Part shown: in pieces, positions 17,119 through 26,063 of the stretch
Layout: the number at the start of each line of letters is the position of its first letter
How positions within the stretch are numbered: position 1 is the first letter of the stretch
Assembly (NCBI GenBank): GCA_965227875.1
Contig: OZ245783.1
Coordinates: 3,658,001-3,722,000, forward strand
Direction of reading: 5' to 3'
From: G965227875 sp965227875
GTDB taxonomy: Bacteria > Pseudomonadota > Alphaproteobacteria > Rhizobiales > JAJFHC01
Length of the DNA stretch: 64,000 nt
The notes under the pieces: generated by a model
What the model saw: only the letters and a program-made list of their open reading frames with translations
Database searches by the model: none
Told to the model about the DNA's origin: nothing
Position numbers and translations under genes: made by a program

Positions 17119-18027
17119 ATGTCCGTCCGTCCCGTCAGATCGGTAACCCCCGCCAGCCCGACGATGGAGGGCGCTGGCGTCAAGCTTCATCGCGCCTTCG
17201 GCTTCGGCGATACCGCCGAGGTCGACCCGTTTCTCCTGTTCGACGATTTCCGCAACGAAAACCCTGCCGATTTCATGCGCGGGTTTCCGTGGCATCCGCA
17301 TCGCGGCATAGAAACCATCACATACGTGCTCGCCGGCACCGTCGACCACGGCGACAGCCTGGGCAACAGCGGGACGCTGGGCGCCGGCGACGTCCAGTGG
17401 ATGACGGCCGGCAGTGGCATTCTGCACCAGGAGATGCCCAAGGGCGACGAGGCCGGCCGCATGCACGGCTTCCAGCTCTGGGCGAACCTTCCTTCCGCCC
17501 ACAAGATGACGGCGCCGCGTTACCAGGACGTGCCCGGCGCCGAGATCCCCGAGGTCATCGACGATGACGGCACGTGCGTCCGTGTGGTCTGCGGCGAGTT
17601 CTGGGGAAAGAGCGGACCGGTCGAAGGCATCGCCGCCGACCCGCGCTATCTGGATGTTTCCGTCCCGCCGGGGCTGCGAAAGGTACTGCCGGTGGAAACC
17701 GGCCGCCACGCCTTCGCTTATGTCTTCGAGGGATCGGGAACGTTCCGGGATGCGTCGGAGCCTTTCGGCGTGCTGACCGAGAAGGACGGACCGGACGGGG
17801 AATATCTCGTGCGCGAGACCGTTGGAAACCGGTCGCTCGTCATGTTCGATAGCGGCGACGAGGTGGTCGTCCAGGCCGGTGAGCAGGGGATCCGGTTCCT
17901 GCTGGTCTCCGGCAAGCCTATACGCGAACCCGTGGCCTGGCACGGACCGATCGTCATGAACACCCGCGACGAGTTGCGGACGGCGCTATCGGAACTCAAC
18001 GATGGAACGTTCATCAAGCACGCCTGA
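17119..18027 (+). CDS. Pirin family protein
   Basis: A 302-residue bicupin. The N-terminal pirin motif FPWHPHRGIETITYVLAG carries the metal-binding His pair, with later ligands in GSGILHQEMP. Bacterial pirins bind iron and some act as quercetin dioxygenases or as redox sensors. It follows the Rieske gene by 75 bp and overlaps the next GNAT gene by 26 bp, so those three may be cotranscribed. Substrate unknown. Confidence 0.85.
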   Translation: MSVRPVRSVTPASPTMEGAGVKLHRAFGFGDTAEVDPFLLFDDFRNENPADFMRGFPWHPHRGIETITYVLAGTVDHGDSLGNSGTLGAGDVQWMTAGSGILHQEMPKGDEAGRMHGFQLWANLPSAHKMTAPRYQDVPGAEIPEVIDDDGTCVRVVCGEFWGKSGPVEGIAADPRYLDVSVPPGLRKVLPVETGRHAFAYVFEGSGTFRDASEPFGVLTEKDGPDGEYLVRETVGNRSLVMFDSGDEVVVQAGEQGIRFLLVSGKPIREPVAWHGPIVMNTRDELRTALSELNDGTFIKHA

Positions 18028-18574
18028 CACCCGGGTCGAGGGACACCCAGTCGGAATCCGCCGGTTTTCGCCGGCGGATGCCGACGACGTCATCGAGTTG
18101 TTCGAACTGGTGAACCGCCAGCTCGCGCCGCCCCGTTTGCGGGAAAGGTTCGAGGCCTACATCGCAAGCTCCATCGAGGAAGAGATCGGTCGCGTCGCCG
18201 CGTATTACGGCGAACGCGGCGGCAGTTTCTGGGTGGCGAGGCTCGGCGGCGATGGCCGGCTGGCGGGCATGTACGGTCTCGAGACGACGGGCCCCGGCCG
18301 CATGGAACTTCGCCGCATGTACGTGGCGCCCGACCTGCGCGGGCAGGGGATCGCGAGGAAGATGCTGGCCCATGCCGAAGACCGGTGTCGCGCGGATGGC
18401 GCGGAGAGCCTGGAACTCAGCACATCCGAGCTCCAGCCCGCCGCCCTTTCGCTCTATCGTCGCGCGGGCTACGCCGAACAGGCCGAGAGGACCGTCACGG
18501 AGGCCAGCAACAAGACGATCGGCGGCGGAGTGCGGCGCTACTATTTCGAGAAGCGGATACCGTCATCCGGCTGA
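18002..18574 (+). CDS. GNAT-family N-acetyltransferase
   Basis: A 190-residue acetyltransferase with the acetyl-CoA motif A RRMYVAPDLRGQGIARKM and a C-terminal LSLYRRAGYAE. The start overlaps the pirin gene end in another frame. Its place just before phnW suggests an aminoalkylphosphonate acetyltransferase like PhnO, but its sequence is generic GNAT and the link is only positional. Confidence 0.7.
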   Translation: MERSSSTPDTRVEGHPVGIRRFSPADADDVIELFELVNRQLAPPRLRERFEAYIASSIEEEIGRVAAYYGERGGSFWVARLGGDGRLAGMYGLETTGPGRMELRRMYVAPDLRGQGIARKMLAHAEDRCRADGAESLELSTSELQPAALSLYRRAGYAEQAERTVTEASNKTIGGGVRRYYFEKRIPSSG

Positions 18575-18629
18575 CAGAATCGGGATGACAACTGGCGGTG
18601 CGCGCGCACGTTGCAAGTTATAAATTCAA

Positions 18630-18668
18630 ACGATATAAATCATTAAATATAACGATTTGATTTATCGT
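18630..18668. promoter_or_regulatory. Candidate operator upstream of phnW
   Basis: This sits in a strongly AT-rich island within otherwise GC-rich DNA. ACGATATAAATC (18630-18641) and GATTTATCGT (18659-18668) form an inverted repeat apart from two extra bases. The right half includes ACGATTTGATTTAT (18652-18665), identical to 9592-9605 upstream of the importer. This suits a LysR-type activation site about 65 bp before the phnW start. Confidence 0.6.
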
Positions 18669-18733
18669 AAGCGCGGGCGCATATCGACGATATCGTCTGG
18701 CAGACATGCTGCCCAGGTCAGAGGAGCTCCCGC

Positions 18734-19927
18734 ATGACATCCGGCATTCACAAGAGCGAAACCCCGGCAGATCCCTTGCCGGCACCGGCGAAGGGCGAGC
18801 CCTATCTGCTGACGCCGGGGCCGTTGACCACGTCGCTGCGCACCAAGGAAGCCATGCTGCGCGACTGGGGGTCTCGCGACAATGCCTTCCGCGACATCAC
18901 CGAGGATATCCGCCGCCGCCTCGTCGCGATGGCCGGTGGCGGCGACGAGTTCGATTGCGTTCCGATGCAGGGCAGCGGCACGTTTTCCGTCGAGGCAGCG
19001 CTTGCGAGTTTCGTTCCCAGGGATGGCAAGGCCCTGGTCCTGATCAACGGCGCCTATGGCGAGCGCGCCGCCAAGATTCTCGACTATCTCGGCCGGTCCT
19101 ACATCACCTACCACACGGGCGAGTACGAACCGCCGTCGCCGGAGGAGGTCGACCGGATCCTCGCCCATGACGAGGATGTCACGGACGTGTTCGTCGTGCA
19201 CTGCGAAACGAGTTCCGGCGTGCTCAATCCGCTGAAGGAAATCGCCGATGTCGTCGCTGCACGCGGTCGCCGCCTCATCGTCGATTCCATGAGCGCCTTC
19301 GGCGCCATTCCGCTCGAAGCCGGCGAGGTGACGTTCGACGTCATGGTGTCGTCCGCCAACAAGTGCATCGAGGGCGTGCCCGGGTTCGGGTTCATCGTCG
19401 CGCGCAAGAGCGCCCTGGAACGTGCGGCCGGCAACAGCCATTCGCTGAGCCTCGACGTGCATGACCAGTGGGTCTACATGAACAAGACGCGCCAGTGGCG
19501 CTTCACGCCGCCGACCCACACCATCGCGGCCTTCCGGGAAGCGTTGCTGCAGCACGACGAAGAAGGCGGCGTCGCCGGGCGCAACGCACGCTATCGCCGC
19601 AACCACCAGGTGCTTGTCGAGGGCATGCGCGCCATGGGCTTCGAGACCCTTCTGTCCGATGAGCAGATGGCGCCCGTCATCACCACGTTCTACAGCCCGT
19701 CCGATCCCGCGTTCGACTTCGAGCGCTTCTACGACGAACTGGCCGAACGCGGCTATGTCATCTATCCGGGCAAGCTCACCGAAGCCGAAACCTTCCGGCT
19801 GGGCTGCATCGGCTACCTTGACGAACACGTCATGCGCGGTCTGCTCGAAGCAACCGCCGAGGTGCTTCGCGGCATGGGTGTCGAAAACTTCGGGCGCGGC
19901 GGCGCCATGGCGGGAGCCGCCGAGTAA
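18734..19927 (+). CDS. phnW: 2-aminoethylphosphonate--pyruvate transaminase
   Basis: A 397-residue class V, fold-type I PLP enzyme. LLTPGPLTTS at the N-terminus, the PLP Asp in VDSMSAFG (184) and the Schiff-base Lys in SSANKCIEG (210) are diagnostic of PhnW. It converts AEP plus pyruvate to phosphonoacetaldehyde plus alanine, the entry step of AEP catabolism. AGAGGAGCTCCCGC precedes the ATG. The stop and the next start share TAATG (19925-19929), so the following PLP enzyme is translationally coupled. First gene of the phnW-PLP-phnA-phnY-Na/Pi operon. Confidence 0.95.
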   Translation: MTSGIHKSETPADPLPAPAKGEPYLLTPGPLTTSLRTKEAMLRDWGSRDNAFRDITEDIRRRLVAMAGGGDEFDCVPMQGSGTFSVEAALASFVPRDGKALVLINGAYGERAAKILDYLGRSYITYHTGEYEPPSPEEVDRILAHDEDVTDVFVVHCETSSGVLNPLKEIADVVAARGRRLIVDSMSAFGAIPLEAGEVTFDVMVSSANKCIEGVPGFGFIVARKSALERAAGNSHSLSLDVHDQWVYMNKTRQWRFTPPTHTIAAFREALLQHDEEGGVAGRNARYRRNHQVLVEGMRAMGFETLLSDEQMAPVITTFYSPSDPAFDFERFYDELAERGYVIYPGKLTEAETFRLGCIGYLDEHVMRGLLEATAEVLRGMGVENFGRGGAMAGAAE

Positions 19928-21222
19928 TGCCGAGCATGGCCGAACGCGCTCTGGCCGTGTTTCCGGCCGGGATTTCCAACGGCGAGTACGGGCTGCCGTC
20001 CGACCGCCTCGTGGTCATGGAGCGCGGCGAGGGCTGCCGTCTCTGGGACGCGTCGGGCCGGCAGTATCTCGATTTCTCCATGGCCTGGGGCTCCGCGCTT
20101 GTCGGTCACGCCCGCTGGGAGGTTACCGAAGCCGTCCGCGCCCAGGCGCTCGACGGCGCCAACTTCGCCTATCTCAACCGCCATGCGCTCGAGGTCGCCG
20201 AAGAGATCGTGCGCGCCTGCCCGGCGGTGGAGCGTTTGCGATTCTGCGCGTCGGGCACTGAGGCGGCCATGTATTGCCAGCGGCTGGCCCGCGCGGTGAC
20301 CGGCCGCCCGAAGATCCTGAAGTTCGAGGGCGCCTATCACGGCGCCAATGAAGCGGGGGTCACCAGCCTGTTCCCTAGCCGCAACCTCGCCTTTCCGGAA
20401 CCGGAACTGACGAGTGCGGGCACACCCGCGGCCCGCGATCACCTGCTGGTCGCCCCCTACAACGACCTCGCGACCACGCGAGACCTCATCGCCGCGCATG
20501 CGGGAGAACTCGCCGCTGTCATCATGGAACCGCTCCAGCGCTGCACGCCGCCCCTGGAAGGGTTTCTGGAGGGGGTGCGCAAGGCGTGCGACGACAACGG
20601 CGTGCTGCTGATCTTCGACGAAGTGGTGACCGGCTTCCGCCTCGCCTACGGCGGCGCCCAGGAATACTACGGCGTGCTGCCGGATCTGGTGGCCTACGGC
20701 AAGGCGCTCGGCGGCGGATACCCGATCGGCGCCTTCGGCGGACGAGCCGATCTCATGGAATGGGTCAGCGAGCACCGGATCGGCGGTGACGACTACGTGT
20801 GGATGGCCTCCACCCTCGGGGGCAACCCGGTGAGCATGGCCGCCGCCCGGGCGACGCTGGACGTGCTCGGCACGGACGGCGTCTACGATCATCTGCACAC
20901 CATGGGCAAGATGCTTCGGAGCCGCATGAACGACGCCTTGCGGGCCGCCGGCGAAAGCGAAAACGCGCAGGTGATCGGCCGCGGGCCGCTCGCCCAGATC
21001 GTCTTTTCGCCCGAGCGGGCCGTCAATTACCGCGGAACCGCCAAGGGGGACAAGGCGAAGTCCCGGGCGATGATGCTGGGGCTTTTCGACAGGGGCGTTT
21101 TCCTCAACCCGATGGGGACCAAGCTCTATCTCTCGATCGCCCATGACGAGAAGACGATCGTCGAGTTCGCCGACCGGCTCGAAGACACACTGACGGAAAT
21201 GAAGCGCGCACGCGTGGCCTGA
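19927..21222 (+). CDS. Class III PLP enzyme, candidate PbfA-type hydroxy-AEP ammonia-lyase
   Basis: A 431-residue class III enzyme with a glutamate-1-semialdehyde-aminomutase-like profile: GNAT-unrelated SGTEAAMYC phosphate loop near 109, Asp 231 in FDEVVTGFR, and Lys 259 in YGKALGGGYPIGAFGG. It is coupled to phnW by TAATG. PbfA, a class III PLP enzyme recurrent in phn clusters, is reported to deaminate (R)-1-hydroxy-2-aminoethylphosphonate to phosphonoacetaldehyde, so position and family fit it. An ordinary transaminase for a related amine cannot be excluded, since no substrate residues were compared. Confidence 0.6.
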   Translation: MPSMAERALAVFPAGISNGEYGLPSDRLVVMERGEGCRLWDASGRQYLDFSMAWGSALVGHARWEVTEAVRAQALDGANFAYLNRHALEVAEEIVRACPAVERLRFCASGTEAAMYCQRLARAVTGRPKILKFEGAYHGANEAGVTSLFPSRNLAFPEPELTSAGTPAARDHLLVAPYNDLATTRDLIAAHAGELAAVIMEPLQRCTPPLEGFLEGVRKACDDNGVLLIFDEVVTGFRLAYGGAQEYYGVLPDLVAYGKALGGGYPIGAFGGRADLMEWVSEHRIGGDDYVWMASTLGGNPVSMAAARATLDVLGTDGVYDHLHTMGKMLRSRMNDALRAAGESENAQVIGRGPLAQIVFSPERAVNYRGTAKGDKAKSRAMMLGLFDRGVFLNPMGTKLYLSIAHDEKTIVEFADRLEDTLTEMKRARVA

Positions 21223-21273
21223 CAGGGCCGCAGGTGCGTCGCAGGGATGAACATACGGAGAAACGAGGAAGTC

Positions 21274-22542
21274 ATGAGCGATCGTACGGTTGCCGCGAAC
21301 GGCAGGACATACAAGTGGCCCGACGAACCCACGGTGGTGGTTTGCGTCGACGGCAGCGAGCGTGACTATATCGACGTGGCGGTCGATGCCGGTCTGATGC
21401 CGTGGACGAAGGCGACGATCGCGTCCGGCGCCGATCTGCCGGCCTTCAGCGTCGTGCCGAGCTTCACCAATCCCAACAACCTGTCCATCGTCACCGGCCG
21501 CCCGCCGGCCGTTCACGGGATCTCGGGCAACTTCTTCTACGACCGCGAGGCGGACGAGGAAGTCATGATGAACGACCCGAAGTTTCTCAGGGCCGGCACG
21601 ATCATGGCGGCTTTCCAGGAGGCGGGTGCGTCCGTCGCCGTCGTCACGGCAAAGGACAAGTTGCGCAAGCTTCTCGGCCACGGCCTCAGCTTCGGCAGGG
21701 ACGGCGCGGTGTGCTTCTCGTCGGAGAAATGCGACCAGACCACGCTTGAGGAACATGGCATCGACAACGCGCAGGCCTTCGTCGGATGCGATGTGCCTGA
21801 TGTCTACAGCGCCGGTCTCAGCGAGGTGGTGTTCCAGGCCGGCGTCAAGCTCATGGAAGATCGCCGGCCCGATATCATGTACCTGTCGACGACGGACTTC
21901 ATCCAGCACAAGTACGCGCCCGGCGACAAGGAAGCCAACGACTTCTATGCCATGATGGACGGCTACTGGGCGAAGCTCGACGCGCTCGGCGCAAGGGTCG
22001 TGCTGACCGCGGATCACGGCATGAACCCCATGCACAAACCCGACGGCTCGCCCGACGTGGTGTACCTGCAGACGATCCTCGACGACTTGCTCGGCAAGGA
22101 TGCCGCCCGTGTCATCCTGCCGATCACGGACCCCTACGTGGTGCATCACGGCGCGCTTGGCGGTTTTGCCACGGCCTACCTGCCCGAGGGGGCCGACGTC
22201 GCCAACGTCCTGTCCACGCTCAATGCCATGGACAAGATCGAATGGGCCGGCAGCGGCGCGGAAGGCTGCGAGCGGTTCGAACTGCCGCCGGAACGCCTCG
22301 GCGACATCATCGTCATTTCGGCCCGCAACGTCGCCGTCGGGTCAAGCCCCGAGAAACACGATCTCAGCGCCCTGAAGGAACCGTTGCGCTCCCACGGCGG
22401 TCTTTCCACCCAGGCCGTGCCGATGATCGTCAACCGCAAGGCGACCGGCATCGACGCCGGGCGCACGATCCGCAATTTCGATGCCTTCGACATCGGATTG
22501 AACCATGTCCAGTCGGCTGCCTCCGCCGCGGCCGCCGAATAG
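21274..22542 (+). CDS. phnA: Phosphonoacetate hydrolase
   Basis: A 422-residue alkaline-phosphatase-superfamily enzyme that splits phosphonoacetate to acetate and phosphate. The expected two-zinc site is complete: Asp 26 (VCVDGSER), nucleophile Thr 65 (SFTNPNN), Asp 208 and His 212 (TTDFIQHKY), Asp 247-His 248 (LTADHGMNPMHK) and His 374 (SHGGLSTQ). The ATG at 21274 has GAGGAAGTC upstream and is preferred to 21247. It acts after PhnY in the oxidative AEP route; the order here is phnW, PLP enzyme, phnA, phnY. Confidence 0.95.
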   Translation: MSDRTVAANGRTYKWPDEPTVVVCVDGSERDYIDVAVDAGLMPWTKATIASGADLPAFSVVPSFTNPNNLSIVTGRPPAVHGISGNFFYDREADEEVMMNDPKFLRAGTIMAAFQEAGASVAVVTAKDKLRKLLGHGLSFGRDGAVCFSSEKCDQTTLEEHGIDNAQAFVGCDVPDVYSAGLSEVVFQAGVKLMEDRRPDIMYLSTTDFIQHKYAPGDKEANDFYAMMDGYWAKLDALGARVVLTADHGMNPMHKPDGSPDVVYLQTILDDLLGKDAARVILPITDPYVVHHGALGGFATAYLPEGADVANVLSTLNAMDKIEWAGSGAEGCERFELPPERLGDIIVISARNVAVGSSPEKHDLSALKEPLRSHGGLSTQAVPMIVNRKATGIDAGRTIRNFDAFDIGLNHVQSAASAAAAE

Positions 22543-22554
22543 GAGACGTCAGCC

Positions 22555-24012
22555 ATGAGCCTCGCCGAAGCCACCACCGCCGTGCGCCACGAACCCATGC
22601 GGATCGCCGGCCGCAAGGTCGATACCGACAGCGTCATCGATGTCATGAACCCCTATACGGGCGGTGTTGCAGGCACCGTGCCCGCCGGCACCGATGCCCA
22701 CGCCCGCGAAGCCTTCGACATCGCGGCCGCCTACAAGCCGAAGCTGACCCGGTACGAGCGCCAGCAGATCCTGTTCCGCGCTGCCGAACTCATCACCGAG
22801 CGCACCGAGGAGCTCTCGGACGTCATCACGTCGGAGCTGGGCATCTCGAAGAAGGACTCCTATTACGAATGCGGGCGCGCCTACGACGTGTTCACCCTCG
22901 CCGGCCAGCTCGCCATCATCGACGACGGGCAGATCTTCTCCTGCGATCTGACGCCCCAGGGCAAGTCGCGCAAGATCTTCACCAAGCGCGAGCCGCTGAA
23001 GGCGATCAGCGCGATCACGCCGTTCAACCATCCCCTCAACATGGTGGCCCACAAGATCGCGCCGTCCGTCGCCACCAACAACTGCATGGTGGTCAAGCCG
23101 ACCGAACTGACGCCGCTGACGGCGCTCCTGCTGGCCGACATCCTCTATGATGCAGGCCTGCCGCCCGAGATGCTGTCGGTCGTGACGGGCATGCCGAAGG
23201 ATATCGGCATGGAGATGATCACCAACGAACACGCCGAGCTGATCACCTTCACCGGCGGTGTGCCCGTGGGCAAGATGATCGCCGAAAAGGCCGGGTATCG
23301 CCGCACGGTGCTCGAACTGGGCGGCAATGATCCGCTGATCGTGATGGACGATCTCGACGACTCCGAACTCGACAAGGCCGCCGAGCTCGCAGTGGCCGGC
23401 GCCACCAAGAACTCCGGGCAGCGCTGCACCGCCGTGAAACGTATCCTCGTCATGGAAAGCGTCGCGGACCGCTTCGTGCCCAGGCTTCTCGAAAAGGCGA
23501 AGAAGATCAGGTTCGGCGATCCCATGGATCCGGAAACCGATCTCGGTACCGTCATTCACGAAGGGGCCGCCCGCGTGTTCGAGGATCGCGTCAACCGGGC
23601 CGCGGAGGAGGGCGCCAAGGTCCTTTACAATCCCGGCCGCGAGGGCGCACTGTTCCCGCCGACCGTCGTCGACGAGGTGGACCACACGTCCGAACTCGTA
23701 CGCGAGGAAACCTTCGGACCGGCCATTCCGGTGATCCGCTGCAGCGACGTGGACGACCTGATCCGCAAGTCGAACTCGACCGCGTTCGGCCTGTCCTCGG
23801 GTGTGTGCACGAACAACCTGCAATACATCACCCGGTTCATCGAGGAACTCGAGGTTGGCACGGTCAACATTTGGGAGGTTCCCGGCTACCGGATCGAAAT
23901 GTCTCCGTTCGGCGGCATCAAGGACTCTGGACTTGGATACAAGGAGGGTGTTCTCGAGGCGATGAAGAGCTTCACCAATGTGAAGACCTACTCGCTTCCC
24001 TGGCCCGCCTGA
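22555..24012 (+). CDS. phnY: Phosphonoacetaldehyde dehydrogenase
   Basis: A 485-residue aldehyde dehydrogenase. The catalytic Cys is 291 ([11 protein letters not shown]) and the general base Glu 254 (LELGGNDP). [11 protein letters not shown] is the NAD-site region. With PhnW upstream and PhnA adjacent, this is the PhnY type, which oxidises phosphonoacetaldehyde to phosphonoacetate. It begins 12 bp after phnA with AGGAGACGTC before the ATG. No phnX phosphonatase is present, so the cell uses the phosphonoacetate branch. Confidence 0.93.
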   Translation: MSLAEATTAVRHEPMRIAGRKVDTDSVIDVMNPYTGGVAGTVPAGTDAHAREAFDIAAAYKPKLTRYERQQILFRAAELITERTEELSDVITSELGISKKDSYYECGRAYDVFTLAGQLAIIDDGQIFSCDLTPQGKSRKIFTKREPLKAISAITPFNHPLNMVAHKIAPSVATNNCMVVKPTELTPLTALLLADILYDAGLPPEMLSVVTGMPKDIGMEMITNEHAELITFTGGVPVGKMIAEKAGYRRTVLELGGNDPLIVMDDLDDSELDKAAELAVAGATKNSGQRCTAVKRILVMESVADRFVPRLLEKAKKIRFGDPMDPETDLGTVIHEGAARVFEDRVNRAAEEGAKVLYNPGREGALFPPTVVDEVDHTSELVREETFGPAIPVIRCSDVDDLIRKSNSTAFGLSSGVCTNNLQYITRFIEELEVGTVNIWEVPGYRIEMSPFGGIKDSGLGYKEGVLEAMKSFTNVKTYSLPWPA

Positions 24013-24059
24013 AACCTGGTCGTTGGCCGGGCACGGCCAGACGAAAGGGCTGAAAGCTT

Positions 24060-25775
24060 GTGACAGGAACCCAATTGCTGGTGGTCATTGCCGGCAGCGT
24101 GGCGCTGCTGCTTTGGGGCACGCGCATGGCGCGAACCGGCTTCCTGCGCGCTTTCGGTGCGGAACTCCGCAGGTTCGTGGCGGCCAGCACGAAGGACCGC
24201 TTCCGGGCCGCGGCCACGGGTCTCGTGTCCGCGAGCCTGCTGCAGAGTTCGACGGCGGCGGCGCTGCTCGCCGCCTCGTTCGCCAGCGCCGGCCTGCTCG
24301 ACGTCTCCGCCGGGCTTGCCATCATGCTCGGCGCGGACATCGGCAGCGCGCTCATCGCCCAGGTCTTCACGCTCAACGTGACCGGCTTCTGGCCGGCGCT
24401 CATGTTCGTGGGCTACGTGCTGCACACCGCTTTCTACGACCGCTCTCCGCGCATCAAGCAGTACGGCCGCATCACCATGGGCCTCGGCCTGATGCTTCTG
24501 GCCCTGAACACGATTTCCGGTGCGTCGGGCGAGATGCGGGAAAGCACCATCGTGCTCTCCGTGCTCGGCGCCCTCAACAGCGAGCCGTTTCTCGCGCTCC
24601 TCATCGCGGTCATTCTCACCTGGGTCGCCCATTCGAGTCTCGCGGTCATCCTGCTGGTGGCCTCGCTCGCCGCATCGGGCGTGCTGACCACCACCCTCGC
24701 TCTGGTTCTCGTCCTCGGTGTGAATGCGGGCGCGGCCCTGCCGGCTCTCATCATCACCCTCTCCGAGGCGGCCGAGGCGCGGCGTATCGCGGTCGGCAAT
24801 ATGGTGTTCCGGGTGAGCGGCGTCCTGCTGCTTCTGCCTTGCGTCTACCTGCTGGAGCCCTATGTCGAGATGCTCGGCAGCGACGGCGGGCGGCAGGTGA
24901 TGACCTTTCATCTGCTGTTCAACCTCGGGCTCATGATGCTTTTCATCGGTCTCACCGGGCCGGTCGCCAGGTTCACCGGCATGCTCGTCCGCCCCGACGA
25001 CGTCGACGAGGACGAACAGCGTCCCCAGTTTCTCGATGAGACCGCCAAGGAACTGCCGGCGGTCGCCCTCGGTCTCGCCGCACGGGAAACCCTGCGCATG
25101 GCGGACATCGTCGAGACGATGCTGCATCGCTCCATGCGGGCGATCGAGGCCAACGACCGTACGCTCTGCGAGGAGATCAGGGCGACCGACGACCGTGTCG
25201 ACGATCTCTACGAAGCGATCAAGCTCTACCTGACCGACATTTCCCGCGAGCAGATGGAGGATGCCGAAACACGCCGCTGTTTCGAGATCATGTCCTTCAC
25301 GTCGAACCTCGAGAACATCGGCGATACCATCGACAAGAATCTCCTCGACGAGGTGGACGCGAAAATCCGCGGCGGCAAGTCGTTTTCGCCGGAAGGGCTC
25401 GGCGAGTTGCGCGAGCTGCACGGGTTCGTGATGAAGACCGCACGCATGGCTTCGACCGTCTTCATAGACAGGGATGTCTCGACCGCCCGTGAGCTGCTTG
25501 TGCGCAAGGCGCAGTTTCGCACATTCGAGACCAGTATCACGGATGCCCATCTCGAAAGGGTCAGGTGCAAACGGACCGAAAGCATCGAGACCAGCGGAAT
25601 CCATCTCGACCTTCTGCGGGACTTCAAGCGGATCAACTCGCATTTCGCCTCCGTGGCCTACCCCATCTTGGAGGAGGCCGGCCTCTTGCGCGAAACGCGT
25701 CTCAAGAAGATCAAGGAAAGGTCTGCGAAAGTCTCGCCGGCCGACCCCGCACCGGATGCGGACCCGGCGGTCTAG
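24060..25775 (+). CDS. Na/Pi cotransporter family protein with PhoU-like tail
   Basis: A 571-residue membrane protein starting at GTG. The N-terminal half holds two NptA-type repeats with the QSSTAAALLAASFAS signature near residues 61-75 and a matching WVAHSSLAVILLVASL in the second repeat. From about residue 335 a PhoU-like helical domain follows. It lies 47 bp after phnY and is likely in the phnW operon. Phosphate freed by PhnA would accumulate in the cell, so phosphate movement, possibly outward, is a sensible role. Direction of transport is not evident from sequence. Confidence 0.85.
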   Translation: MTGTQLLVVIAGSVALLLWGTRMARTGFLRAFGAELRRFVAASTKDRFRAAATGLVSASLLQSSTAAALLAASFASAGLLDVSAGLAIMLGADIGSALIAQVFTLNVTGFWPALMFVGYVLHTAFYDRSPRIKQYGRITMGLGLMLLALNTISGASGEMRESTIVLSVLGALNSEPFLALLIAVILTWVAHSSLAVILLVASLAASGVLTTTLALVLVLGVNAGAALPALIITLSEAAEARRIAVGNMVFRVSGVLLLLPCVYLLEPYVEMLGSDGGRQVMTFHLLFNLGLMMLFIGLTGPVARFTGMLVRPDDVDEDEQRPQFLDETAKELPAVALGLAARETLRMADIVETMLHRSMRAIEANDRTLCEEIRATDDRVDDLYEAIKLYLTDISREQMEDAETRRCFEIMSFTSNLENIGDTIDKNLLDEVDAKIRGGKSFSPEGLGELRELHGFVMKTARMASTVFIDRDVSTARELLVRKAQFRTFETSITDAHLERVRCKRTESIETSGIHLDLLRDFKRINSHFASVAYPILEEAGLLRETRLKKIKERSAKVSPADPAPDADPAV

Positions 25776-25840
25776 ATGTGAAGCCTCCAATCAGTCGCCT
25801 CAGTCTGAACGAGGACAACCTCTTGAGACTTCACATCTAG
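25772..25840. repeat. Perfect 12-bp inverted repeat spanning the transporter stop codon
   Basis: CTAGATGTGAAG (25772-25783) and CTTCACATCTAG (25829-25840) are perfect inverses 45 bp apart. The left arm includes the TAG stop of the Na/Pi gene. There is no T-tract, so a classic terminator is unlikely; it could be a 3' processing or stability structure. Confidence 0.65.
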
Positions 25841-25854
25841 CTGTCTGCAAGACG

Positions 25855-25881
25855 AAAAAGGCGGGCTCTGAGGCCCGCCTT
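25855..25881 (-). terminator. Intrinsic terminator of the 26-residue peptide gene
   Basis: AAGGCGGGC (25858-25866) pairs with GCCCGCCTT (25873-25881) around a five-base loop. Read on the minus strand it ends in five T (the A-run 25855-25859). A second hairpin, CGGCCGC/GCGGCCG at 25892-25909, lies between it and the stop codon. It is a good rho-independent terminator for the short gene at 25917-25997. Confidence 0.8.
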
Positions 25882-25916
25882 GCATTCCGTTCGGCCGCCT
25901 GTGCGGCCGGGTATCG

Positions 25917-25997
25917 TCAACCGATCAGCTGGAGGCCAATCGTGAAGATCGCGATAGCGACGATGTTTGCGATACCGACCGTGTTGAATGCAGACAT
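25917..25997 (-). CDS. Hydrophobic 26-residue single-pass peptide
   Basis: A very short gene with all the marks of a real one. AAGGAGGTTCTATC, a near-perfect ribosome site, precedes the ATG at 25997, and an intrinsic terminator follows the TGA. The product starts MSAFNTVGIANIVAIA and is almost wholly hydrophobic over residues 8-25, as a single membrane helix. A promoter-like TTGTGC-17 bp-TATCTG lies at 26092-26064. No family was recognised. It is not in any neighbouring operon. Confidence 0.7.
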   Translation of the reverse strand: MSAFNTVGIANIVAIAIFTIGLQLIG

Positions 25998-26063
25998 GAT
26001 AGAACCTCCTTGCTTGCGTGTTGACAAATCCGCTGGAGCGCGCCACAGCGTTCCTTGACGCGA

